Shown: one piece after another, positions 55,201 to 64,000 of the stretch
How the letters are laid out: each line of letters opens with the position of its first letter
Numbering within the stretch: the first letter of the stretch is position 1
Assembly (NCBI RefSeq): GCF_027920545.1
Contig: NZ_CP115859.1
Span: 3,143,501-3,207,500 of the forward strand
Origin: Chryseobacterium camelliae
GTDB taxonomy: Bacteria; Bacteroidota; Bacteroidia; Flavobacteriales; Weeksellaceae
DNA length: 64,000 bases
Reading direction: 5' to 3'
Translations under genes and position numbers: made by a program
The notes under the pieces: model-generated
Databases searched by the model: none
What the model was told of the DNA's origin: nothing
Seen by the model: only the letters and a program-made list of their open reading frames with translations

Positions 55201-55842
55201 ATGAAAATTTATGTAGTAAGCGGATTGGGAGCCGACTTTAAAGTATTGGAAAAATTACAGTTTCCTGAACAACACGAAATTGTTTTTATAGATTGGCTGA
55301 TTCCTGAGAAAAACGAAAGCTTTGCCGCGTATATACAGAGAATGGCTGATAAGATTGATGATACCCAGCCGTTTTACCTCTTAGGATACTCTTTCGGAGG
55401 AATTCTGGTACAGGAAATTAATCAATTAAAATCTGCTGAAAAAGTAGTAATCCTTGGAAGCATAAAATCTGATAAAGAAAAATCCAGATTGATAAGAGCC
55501 GGAGAAATTACAAAAATTCCTAAAATTCTGCCGGTGAGCTTATTTAATGAAAAAACAACCAGAGCATATTCTGTGCTGAGAAAATTCTTTGATCCTAAAA
55601 ACCCTAAGGTTTTACAATATTTCAGAGTAAAAGATCCCTATTACTTAAAATGGTCGGTAGAAAAAATTTCCGAATGGAAATTTGAAGAAACATCAAAGGT
55701 TATCCAGGTGCTAGGTGACAGGGATATCGTTTTTCCGATTAAAAATTCAAAACCCGATTATATTATAAAAGGGGGAACTCATCTTTTTCCCGCAACAAAA
55801 TTTAAAGAAGTGTCCCGTATTCTGGAAGAAGAATTCATTTAA
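55201..55842 (+). CDS. Alpha/beta hydrolase
   Basis: The 213 residues have VSGLGADFKVLEKL near the oxyanion region, LLGYSFGGILVQEI (GxSxG nucleophile at about residue 64) and GTHLFPATKF with the catalytic His. A short lid is present. It is a cytosolic esterase-type enzyme of unknown substrate. Confidence 0.85.
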   Translation: MKIYVVSGLGADFKVLEKLQFPEQHEIVFIDWLIPEKNESFAAYIQRMADKIDDTQPFYLLGYSFGGILVQEINQLKSAEKVVILGSIKSDKEKSRLIRAGEITKIPKILPVSLFNEKTTRAYSVLRKFFDPKNPKVLQYFRVKDPYYLKWSVEKISEWKFEETSKVIQVLGDRDIVFPIKNSKPDYIIKGGTHLFPATKFKEVSRILEEEFI

Positions 55843-55997
55843 AGACTAAATTAAAGATGGTAACAACTTATCAATTCACCATCGACCATCTGTATTCAAA
55901 TATTTTACGGAAAAGGCGGGGCTGAATTTTCATCTTCGGCTTTTGCTTTTCAATTTATCGTGTATCTTTGTATTAGGAAAAATGATGAATTTTCTAT

Positions 55998-57416
55998 ATG
56001 GAATCAATATCGGTTTTTGAGATTATTAAAGTAGGGATAGGTCCGTCCAGCTCACATACAATGGGACCCTGGAATGCAGCTTCTGCATTTATCAGAATTA
56101 TTAAAAGGGAGAGATCAATTGATGAGGTGAAGGAGGTTTTCCTTGAATTTTTCGGTTCGCTGGCAAAAACTGGGATCGGACACGGAACAGATATCGCCGG
56201 AATGCTGGGTTTGAACGGTGAAGATTTTAAAACAATCGATACTACAAAAATTGATGAGAAAATTGATACCATAAAAACAACCCAGACTCTGAATCTGGGT
56301 GGTGAAAAGGAAATTCCTTTTATCTACGGTCATCATTTAGTTTTGAACATGAAAAAATCCCTTGATTATCACCCGAACGGAATGATTTTTAAGGCGGTTT
56401 TCGAAGACGGAACCGAGCTTGTTCAGGATTTTTATTCTGTTGGAGGAGGTTTTATCATGAGCCAGGAGAAAAAATCTATTGAAAAACACTGCATAAGAAC
56501 ACTTTATCCATGTCATCACGGTTCGGATATTGTTAAATATTGTGAAAAACTGGGACTTACCAGGATCTCGGATTTAATTCTGATGAATGAAGAAAGCTGG
56601 AGACCCCAGGAAGAAACGAGACAGGAAGCGCTTTATATTTGGCAGCAGATCAAAGAATGTATTTATAAAGGCGTAAATAAAGAAGGAATTCTTCCGGGAG
56701 GTCTGAATGTGACGAGAAGAGCAGCCGGAATGAACCGAAAACTATTAGGCGATAAAGTTTATAAAAATAAAGACGAATGGTTTCAGCAGGTAGTTGATGC
56801 CGAAGAAAATTTCACCAATATCAATAAATGGATTGCGTGCTTTGCATTAGCGGTAAATGAAGAAAATGCAAGCTTTGGAAGAATTATCACAGCTCCAACT
56901 AATGGTGCGAGTGGAGTAATTCCGGCTGTGCTGATGTATTCTCAGGCGTTCACAGATTCCATAAGCGAAGATGATATTGTAAGATTCCTATTGGTGGCGG
57001 GTGAAATCGGAACCTTATTCAAAAAAAATGCGACAATCTCTGCAGCAATGGGCGGTTGTCAGGCAGAAATCGGGGTTTCTTCAGCAATGGCTGCGGCAGG
57101 ACTCACAGAAATTTTAGGAGGAAGTGTAGGGCAGGTTTTAATGGCTGCCGAAATCGCGATGGAGCATCATTTAGGCTTAACTTGCGATCCTATCAAAGGT
57201 TTAGTACAGATTCCTTGTATTGAAAGAAACACGATGGGAGCGATAAAAGCCATTACTGCGGCAAATATTGCATTGGAAAGTGATCCTGCGAAAGCAAAAG
57301 TGACTTTGGATGAGGTAATTCAGACGATGTGGGAAACCGCTTTGGCAATGAGCGACCGTTTTAAGGAAACTTCAGAAGGTGGTTTGGCAATTGCGGTGAA
57401 TGTCCCGGAATGTTAA
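55998..57416 (+). CDS. sdaA: L-serine ammonia-lyase
   Basis: The 472-residue protein is the fused single-chain type: beta part (FEIIKVGIGPSSSHTMGPWN) and alpha part (ITAPTNGASGVIPAVLMYSQ, SAAMGGCQAEIGVSSAMAAA, GLTCDPIKGLVQIPCIERNT). Cysteines in these motifs ligate a 4Fe-4S cluster. It turns serine into pyruvate and ammonia. Terminator follows. Confidence 0.97.
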   Translation: MESISVFEIIKVGIGPSSSHTMGPWNAASAFIRIIKRERSIDEVKEVFLEFFGSLAKTGIGHGTDIAGMLGLNGEDFKTIDTTKIDEKIDTIKTTQTLNLGGEKEIPFIYGHHLVLNMKKSLDYHPNGMIFKAVFEDGTELVQDFYSVGGGFIMSQEKKSIEKHCIRTLYPCHHGSDIVKYCEKLGLTRISDLILMNEESWRPQEETRQEALYIWQQIKECIYKGVNKEGILPGGLNVTRRAAGMNRKLLGDKVYKNKDEWFQQVVDAEENFTNINKWIACFALAVNEENASFGRIITAPTNGASGVIPAVLMYSQAFTDSISEDDIVRFLLVAGEIGTLFKKNATISAAMGGCQAEIGVSSAMAAAGLTEILGGSVGQVLMAAEIAMEHHLGLTCDPIKGLVQIPCIERNTMGAIKAITAANIALESDPAKAKVTLDEVIQTMWETALAMSDRFKETSEGGLAIAVNVPEC

Positions 57417-57437
57417 GAAAACTTTTATAATTAAATA

Positions 57438-57472
57438 GAAAAACCTCAGAAATAGATCTGAGGTTTTTTATT
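57438..57472. terminator. Bidirectional terminator after sdaA
   Basis: AAAACCTCAGA and TCTGAGGTTTT arms with a 6-nt loop lie between convergent genes. Confidence 0.88.
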
Positions 57473-59112
57473 TACTTTTCCTTGTTGAATAGAAACTTTC
57501 CGCCGCCTTGCTCCAGTTGCATTTCTTCTTTTTCCGGGAAGAAAGTCATCTTTAGACCGGCATTATCAAATTTAAACTGATTCTTTTCCACAAATTCCAA
57601 TGGAAATTCAGGTTGTCCGGTTCCCTGTGCAAATAATCCACCGTTTTTAATGAAAATTTTAATACCCAAAGGAATATCTTTAGATGAATAATCTCCTACA
57701 AATTGTTTCAGTTCCGTTTCGGTGATTTTTGCAGTTGAAAATGTAGGTAAACTAAATTCTTTATTATATAGTATGCTGAAAATATCGATGACAAAATTAT
57801 TCGCTCCTATTCGATCAGCATTTAAAGAATAAGCAATTGAAATATCATCTTCACCATTGTAGATAATTAAAGAATTGGTTCCGTAAGTTCCGCCGCTGTG
57901 TCCTACAAACATTTTAGAAGAAAAGGGAACCAAAGCGAGTCCCATTCCAAACCGATCTTCTTTAGGCATCATGGCAGAAAGACTTTCCTTAGAAACAATT
58001 TTCCCTGCAAACAATGCGTTCAGGATGATATTTAAATTCGTTGGAGTAGTGGCAATATCACCTACGCCCACTACATTGTTGAAGTCAAAATCTTTCACAG
58101 GCTCCCATGCATTAGCATAACTGTAAGAACTGAAAACGTTGATAGGTTTCTGACTGGCCGTATAAAAGTTTTTCAATTGTAAAGGCTGTACAAATGTTTC
58201 CTTTAAATTGTCTGCATAAGATTTTTTACTGATTTTTTCTAAAATCTTTGTCAGTAAATAATATCCGGAATTAGAATACTGAACTTTTGTTCCCGGTTCA
58301 AATAAAGAGCCCTGTTCCACAATGTGTTTCATGATCTGCTCTTCAGAAACCTTTTCTGTAAGCCACTTCATCGTGTTTTTTCCAACAACGTAATCTCCCA
58401 GTCCCGAAGAATGGTGAAGCATTTGTGAGATCGTTATCTTTTCAGCATTCGGGATGTTGAGGTAAAACTTTGAAAGTTTATCATTAAGGTTCAATTGTTT
58501 TTTTTCGATAAGCTTAAACAACATCATGGCGGTCATCGATTTTGTAATAGAACCGATTTGAAAAGTTACTTTACCTTTCTCTGGAAGGCTTATTTCACCA
58601 AAAGTTCTTTTATACACTTCTTTTCCCCCTTTGAAAATCGAAATTTCACCTGCTTCGGCATTGTGTTTTTCCAAATAAGAAATGAAATTATCAATCTTAT
58701 TTAAACCTTCCTGAAGATTACCGGTTAATTTCAAAACCTCAAGATTTTTATCCTTATTATTCTTTTTATCGTAAGGCTGTAACACTAAAGGAAGAGTTTT
58801 CCCGTTCTGAATGAAGTTGCCGGAAACCTTATTGCCTTCAAGTTTGCCTTTATAAGATGCGTTTGCACTTGGGATTTTTAAACTTAATTCATTATTGAAG
58901 AAAGATGTTTTTTCTGCAGGAATACCTTCAGCTCCTTGCGCAGGGCTGTCAAGCAAAGCTTTGTAAGAATCTTTATCTTTTTCGATGTTGATAATGATAG
59001 GAAGTTTAGTTCCGTCAAAATCTAATTCTCCTTTCCAGGATCCTGTGATTTGCTGGGCAAAAATCAGTTGAATGCTTAGTAAAAAGAGACTAAACGAAAT
59101 TTTGGTTTTCAT
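57472..59112 (-). CDS. Serine hydrolase, class C beta-lactamase family
   Basis: The start MKTKISFSLFLLSIQLIFAQ gives a signal peptide; the 546-residue protein then has an N-terminal DUF3471-like half and a hydrolase half. Catalytic motifs are QIGSITKSMTA (SxxK), YSNSGYYLL (YxN) and HSGGTYG. It may be a D-amino acid peptidase or esterase. It lies 4 nt into the next upstream gene, forming an operon. Confidence 0.88.
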   Translation of the reverse strand: MKTKISFSLFLLSIQLIFAQQITGSWKGELDFDGTKLPIIINIEKDKDSYKALLDSPAQGAEGIPAEKTSFFNNELSLKIPSANASYKGKLEGNKVSGNFIQNGKTLPLVLQPYDKKNNKDKNLEVLKLTGNLQEGLNKIDNFISYLEKHNAEAGEISIFKGGKEVYKRTFGEISLPEKGKVTFQIGSITKSMTAMMLFKLIEKKQLNLNDKLSKFYLNIPNAEKITISQMLHHSSGLGDYVVGKNTMKWLTEKVSEEQIMKHIVEQGSLFEPGTKVQYSNSGYYLLTKILEKISKKSYADNLKETFVQPLQLKNFYTASQKPINVFSSYSYANAWEPVKDFDFNNVVGVGDIATTPTNLNIILNALFAGKIVSKESLSAMMPKEDRFGMGLALVPFSSKMFVGHSGGTYGTNSLIIYNGEDDISIAYSLNADRIGANNFVIDIFSILYNKEFSLPTFSTAKITETELKQFVGDYSSKDIPLGIKIFIKNGGLFAQGTGQPEFPLEFVEKNQFKFDNAGLKMTFFPEKEEMQLEQGGGKFLFNKEK

Positions 59113-59116
59113 AGTT

Positions 59117-59689
59117 TTAAAATATAAATTGACAAGTGATTGTAGTGACAATAATTAAGAATGCGAAAATGACAATCTGTTTCCAATTCTTTAAATTGGT
59201 AGCTGTTTTGAAACCGTTATAAAAAAGAGTCATTCCGTAAGCAATCAGTAAAAGAGCCGAAAAGCTGAAAATACAAATGACAATAAGGTCAAAAGGAGAA
59301 ATATTTTCAGGATTTTTTTCTGCCACCAATCTTACAGACTCCATACTGTTGGTAATGATGGGAAGTTCGCCGATCAGAAGAATAAATATTCCCGGAATCT
59401 GAGAAATTAAAACGGTATTAACAATATCAATAAATCTCGCTCTTTTGTTATAGATTTTTCCAAGGATAAAAAAGATAATAATGGCAATACTGTAACTTAA
59501 TAAACTTAAGCCGATATTTTCTATTAATGAATGTTTCTCATCTGCGTATCTGTAATGAAAAATACTGTCTACCTGTAGTTCGAACCACTGACAAAGAGCT
59601 AAAGTGATTCCTAAAGATAAAATTCCAACAAGAAGAAGCTGGTTTTCGCTATATTTTGAGAAAGGGTTGAAAATCGTTTTCCAATTCAT
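59117..59689 (-). CDS. YIP1-type membrane protein
   Basis: The 190 residues hold five hydrophobic segments (about 18-36, 58-80, 88-108, 130-155 and 165-185). The family is inferred from topology and the start WKTIFNPFSKYSENQLLLVG. It lies between the serine hydrolase and the DUF2089 gene in one operon. Confidence 0.6.
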   Translation of the reverse strand: MNWKTIFNPFSKYSENQLLLVGILSLGITLALCQWFELQVDSIFHYRYADEKHSLIENIGLSLLSYSIAIIIFFILGKIYNKRARFIDIVNTVLISQIPGIFILLIGELPIITNSMESVRLVAEKNPENISPFDLIVICIFSFSALLLIAYGMTLFYNGFKTATNLKNWKQIVIFAFLIIVTTITCQFIF

Positions 59690-59708
59690 GTTAATGAGTG
59701 TTTTTAAT

Positions 59709-59975
59709 TTAGTTTTTTAATACGTTGATTTTTTGAATAAGATCGTCCATTTTATTTCTCATGGTAGGATAGGAGAGATCTGCCTGCTTTGCCATTTCTT
59801 TAATGCTTCCGCTGGATAAGAAAAAATTGAGAATGAATTCCTGTTCGTCACGGTTGAGCTTTAGGATAACCGGGAGTTCATAATCTCCGTTTACTTCTGT
59901 AGTGCAGTTAGGGCACTTCATCTGGCTTACATGTAAAGTATGATCGCAACTGGGGCAAACAATAGGTAGTTTCAT
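59709..59975 (-). CDS. DUF2089 zinc-ribbon regulator
   Basis: The 88 residues start with LPIVCPSCDHTLHVSQMKCP and NCTTEV (a zinc ribbon), then a HTH-like NRDEQEFILNFFLSSGSIKE, MAKQADLSYPTMRNKMDDL. DUF2089 proteins are compact regulators; it probably controls the operon ahead of it. Confidence 0.88.
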   Translation of the reverse strand: MKLPIVCPSCDHTLHVSQMKCPNCTTEVNGDYELPVILKLNRDEQEFILNFFLSSGSIKEMAKQADLSYPTMRNKMDDLIQKINVLKN

Positions 59976-60069
59976 TGAATATGTTTTTACAAATGTAATA
60001 GTAATTTTAATAAAATTAAATAATACTTTAATAAAGTTAAATTTTGAATTGGAAATATAAATAAAAAAA

Positions 60070-60096
60070 CTTCCGGCTAGGGAAGTTTATGAGTTG
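60070..60096 (-). terminator. tyrA terminator
   Basis: AAACTTCC and GGAAGTTT arms with a 6-nt loop are followed on the minus strand by a T run. Confidence 0.85.
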
Positions 60097-60113
60097 CTTT
60101 TTACGGTAAAATA

Positions 60114-60959
60114 CTATTTATCAAGGATTTCTCTTATTCGGTTGGCGTTAGAAATCAGTTCACCCAAATATTCATAGTTTTCTTTTTCCAAAGCAGATTT
60201 GAATTTTCTTAATTGTGAAATATGTTCATTTAAAACATCCAGAACATTCTCCTTATTCTGCTTGAAGATCGGAACCCACATTTCGGGATGAGACTTTGCT
60301 AAACGTACCGTGCTTGAGAATCCCGAACTGGCTAGTTGGAAAATAGTTTCCTCTTCACGTTCCTTTTCCAGAACCGTGTTGGCTAAAGCATAAGAAGTGA
60401 TATGAGAAATGTGAGAAATATAAGCCGTATGAATATCGTGATCTTCCGCATTCATATATATAGGATGCATATCCAAAGCTTGTACGATGTTCTCTGCTAG
60501 GGCGAGAGCGTCTTCCGCAGACTCTTCTTTATTGCAAATAACCCCGGCTTTTCCCGAGAAGCTTTCTGCTACAGCAGATTTCGGTCCGTTGTTCTCTGTT
60601 CCCCACATCGGATGAAAAGCTATATATCTTGACCGTTTAGGATGATCTTTCACTGCATTCACAATTCCTGATTTTGTAGACCCGCAATCCATGACCGTCT
60701 GATTGTCGTTAACTAAGTCCAGAACTTTAGGAAGTAAAACTTTTGTAGCATTTACAGGAACTGCGATAATGATGAGATCGGAATTTTTTATTCCGTCCCC
60801 TAAAGTTGTTTTTTCATCAATGATATGTAAATCTAAACCTTCATTAAGATGCTGTTCACTATTATCAATTCCATAAATATATGTTGCAATGCCTTTTCGT
60901 TTTAATTTTAATGCGATCGAGCCTCCTATTAATCCGATACCAATAATGCTTATTTTCAT
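60114..60959 (-). CDS. tyrA: Prephenate dehydrogenase
   Basis: The 281 residues have a Rossmann start (MKISIIGIGLIGGSIALKLK), [32 protein letters not shown], and DHDIHTAYISHISHITSYAL. It oxidises and decarboxylates prephenate with NAD+ for tyrosine synthesis. No chorismate mutase or ACT domain is attached. Neighbours are not aromatic genes. Confidence 0.9.
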   Translation of the reverse strand: MKISIIGIGLIGGSIALKLKRKGIATYIYGIDNSEQHLNEGLDLHIIDEKTTLGDGIKNSDLIIIAVPVNATKVLLPKVLDLVNDNQTVMDCGSTKSGIVNAVKDHPKRSRYIAFHPMWGTENNGPKSAVAESFSGKAGVICNKEESAEDALALAENIVQALDMHPIYMNAEDHDIHTAYISHISHITSYALANTVLEKEREEETIFQLASSGFSSTVRLAKSHPEMWVPIFKQNKENVLDVLNEHISQLRKFKSALEKENYEYLGELISNANRIREILDK

Positions 60960-60974
60960 TTCTCTATACTTTAA

Positions 60975-61006
60975 AAATCAAAAAACCCCGTCTTAGGACG
61001 AGGTTT
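60975..61006 (-). terminator. Terminator upstream of tyrA for a leftward transcript
   Basis: CCCCGTC and GACGAGG form the stem core (one G-U); the minus strand reads into a T-rich run. It would end transcription from the right, supporting a leftward unit there. Confidence 0.75.
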
Positions 61007-61028
61007 GAATTATATACATAAGAATTCC

Positions 61029-61226
61029 TTATCCCATATTTGAGTTAAAAATTCTATAATAATATGTCTTGTTGTTAAAAATCATACGGCTAAGGTATAA
61101 AATATTTTTTAAATGCAGATATTGATGACTTATATAATAGGTATACTTTGATGGTTTTATTAGTAATATATAGGCATTTCTATGTTTAATATACTTTTTT
61201 GATTTCTTAATGTAAAACTTTTCCAT
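61029..61226 (-). CDS. Possible 65-aa Tyr/Lys-rich protein
   Basis: ATG gives MEKFYIKKSKKYIKHRNAYI and a Tyr-rich remainder. It lies on the minus strand and ends just before the terminator at 60975, which supports transcription. The composition is odd, so it could be an RNA or spurious. Confidence 0.35.
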   Translation of the reverse strand: MEKFYIKKSKKYIKHRNAYILLIKPSKYTYYISHQYLHLKNILYLSRMIFNNKTYYYRIFNSNMG

Positions 61227-61291
61227 CTTTTATTCAGCGAGTTATGCTTGAATATGAATTAAAAGTAAATTTAAAGTTAAATAAATTAGGA

Positions 61292-61318
61292 TTGTAATGT
61301 TAAGATGTTCTATCTTTG
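61292..61318 (+). promoter_or_regulatory. rrn promoter 1
   Basis: TATCTTTG at 61311 is a strong -7 box with TTG about 16 nt upstream (slightly short). Confidence 0.5.
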
Positions 61319-61437
61319 CCGCACTGAAAACGAGAGTATATCGGTAAGCGCAGAAGAGCCTTTATATGGGCGTAGAGATTAATAAAATCACTTTAACAGA
61401 TAGGAAGAGAAACGATCAAAACTTTTTAAAATAAAAG

Positions 61438-61467
61438 TTGCGGGAGTTAAAATTTTTTGTATCTTTG
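61438..61467 (+). promoter_or_regulatory. rrn promoter 2
   Basis: TTG, 19 nt and TATCTTTG match the Bacteroidetes consensus exactly. Confidence 0.8.
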
Positions 61468-61562
61468 CAGTCCGGTAAAACGGGAATCGCAGGAGTGGGA
61501 TTGAAGGTTTAGAGAGAGGTTAAGGTTAGTAAAAAAAACTTTAAAATTTTCTTGAAAAACAT

Positions 61563-61593
61563 TTGGTCATAAAGAAAATAATTTTTACTTTTG
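61563..61593 (+). promoter_or_regulatory. rrn promoter 3
   Basis: TTG, 20 nt and TACTTTTG lie about 140 nt before the 16S gene. Confidence 0.7.
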
Positions 61594-61734
61594 CACTCGC
61601 AAATACGGAGCGAAACTGACAGAAAAGTAGCTTCGTTAAAAAGCGGAAGATTGGAAGATCATTGACATACAATATAACAACCAAGTAAGGAAAAACTAAA
61701 GCGTAAAAAAACTTTGAGTGAGTCAGACAAACAT

Positions 61735-63251
<1,517 letters not shown>

Positions 63252-63447
63252 TAGAGCGTCTTCGGACGATAAAAAAACAAGGACACTATGTGTCCAGAAC
63301 TTACTTAAAGTTCAAGCTTTAGTTTTTTATTTGGTTGCTATATAAAAAAAATACAAAACCCACTAGAAATTAGTATAGGGAAAGAGATTGAGAAATGAAG
63401 AAGAGGAAAAGGAATTACTTATTACTCATCACCCATTACTCATACAA

Positions 63448-63521
63448 AGTCTCGTAGCTCAGCTGGTTAGAGCGCTACACTGATAATGTAGAGGTCGGCA
63501 GTTCGAGCCTGCCCGAGACTA
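63448..63521 (+). tRNA. tRNA-Ile (GAT)
   Basis: Acceptor arms AGTCTCG/CGAGACT and anticodon arm CTACA-CTGATAA-TGTAG (anticodon GAT). It is in the rRNA spacer, the usual place. Confidence 0.97.
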
Positions 63522-63602
63522 CTAATTAAAGCGGCTGGCGAATAGCTTTTGGCTGCTGGCATTTAGCCAATAGCAAGAAGCCATAAGCAAGAAGCAACTA
63601 GA

Positions 63603-63676
63603 GGGGAATTAGCTCAGCTGGCTAGAGCGCCTGCCTTGCACGCAGGAGGTCAAGGGTTCGACTCCCTTATTCTCCA
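63603..63676 (+). tRNA. tRNA-Ala (TGC)
   Basis: Acceptor arms GGGGAAT/ATTCTCC and anticodon arm CCTGC-CTTGCAC-GCAGG (anticodon TGC). It is in the rRNA spacer between tRNA-Ile and 23S. Confidence 0.97.
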
Positions 63677-63834
63677 CAGTTTTGGAGGTTTAGTTTAAAA
63701 GTTACGATTGGAGCCAAAAACAACAATTGTTTACTAAACCAAAAAGAAGACAATAAGATCATTGACATTAACGGTAAAGACATCACAAAGAGAAAACCGA
63801 GCACTTATAAGTGCTTGAGTAACCTAAAAATAGG

Positions 63835-64000
63835 AAAGAAATCGTTAAGGGCGTATGGCGGATGCCTAGGCTTTCAGAGGCGAAGAAGGACGTGGTAAGC
63901 TGCGAAAAGCTCGGGGGATTGGCACACACGAATAGATCCCGAGATGTCCGAATGGGGCAACCCAATACATTGAAGATGTATTACCTCGTAAGAGGAGCAA
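63835..64000 (+). rRNA. rrl: 23S ribosomal RNA, 5' part
   Basis: The sequence GGCGGATGCCTAGGC, followed by CAGAGGCGAAGAAGGACGTG, is the conserved 23S 5' region. The 5' end is set by alignment to E. coli from memory and may be off by a few bases. The gene runs off the window. Confidence 0.95.

Noticed and set aside
63783..63965. Protein frame at 23S start
   Set aside because: It overlaps the 23S 5' region.

Overview
The window reads as a chromosome segment of a low-GC flavobacterium of the Chryseobacterium type. Supporting signs are promoters of the Bacteroidetes form (TTG, 19-20 nt, TAnnTTTG), 16S rRNA of flavobacterial type with a degenerate anti-Shine-Dalgarno end, DUF1501/DUF1800 and TonB-receptor genes, and Chryseobacterium-like lipoproteins. 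The genus is an inference from sequence style, not a database result.

Positions 1 to about 22,600 are the right part of a temperate prophage integrated at the 3' end of a tRNA-Leu(CAA) gene. The left end and the structural genes lie outside the window. At the left edge is a lysis cassette (holin fragment, probable one-component spanin, N-acetylmuramidase), then a UmuD/SRAP hybrid gene. From about 2.2 to 19 kb nearly all genes run leftward and form the early region. It contains many small, often ATGA-coupled genes, an HNH nuclease, an ASCH-domain protein, DnaB helicase, an initiator gene with in-gene 11-bp iterons, a DUF6745 protein with a 65-unit repeat, and a YqaJ/RecT recombination pair. 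Near 19.0 kb a divergent control region with twin operators separates the early genes from the rightward repressor side. A lipoprotein and two other accessory genes and an unusual tyrosine recombinase fill the end next to the tRNA.

From 22.7 to 36.6 kb the genes are chromosomal: an MBL hydrolase, a GAF/fRMsr protein, a BtuF-like protein, MgtE, rpsO and pnp with a PagL-like gene between them, a cold-shock protein, a TonB-dependent receptor and a MarR regulator with a clear operator.

From 36.7 to 48.8 kb lies what looks like an RNA-repair locus. It has two RlaP-type nucleotidyltransferases, the RNA ligase RtcB, a structured tRNA-like RNA just upstream of rtcB, and, divergently, a 1,333-aa SF1 helicase with a C-terminal nuclease-like domain, a HopJ-family gene and a WYL regulator. 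A cobTSC cobalamin-assembly operon interrupts it and is bracketed by two almost identical 42-bp direct repeats. Other dispersed repeats sit in this region, one of them in frame inside an rlaP gene.

From 49 to 61 kb are DUF1501/DUF1800 exported proteins, a barrel protein, glucokinase, two YceI paralogues, an alpha/beta hydrolase, serine dehydratase, a serine hydrolase operon and prephenate dehydrogenase. The window ends in an rRNA operon (16S, tRNA-Ile, tRNA-Ala, start of 23S) driven by three tandem promoters.
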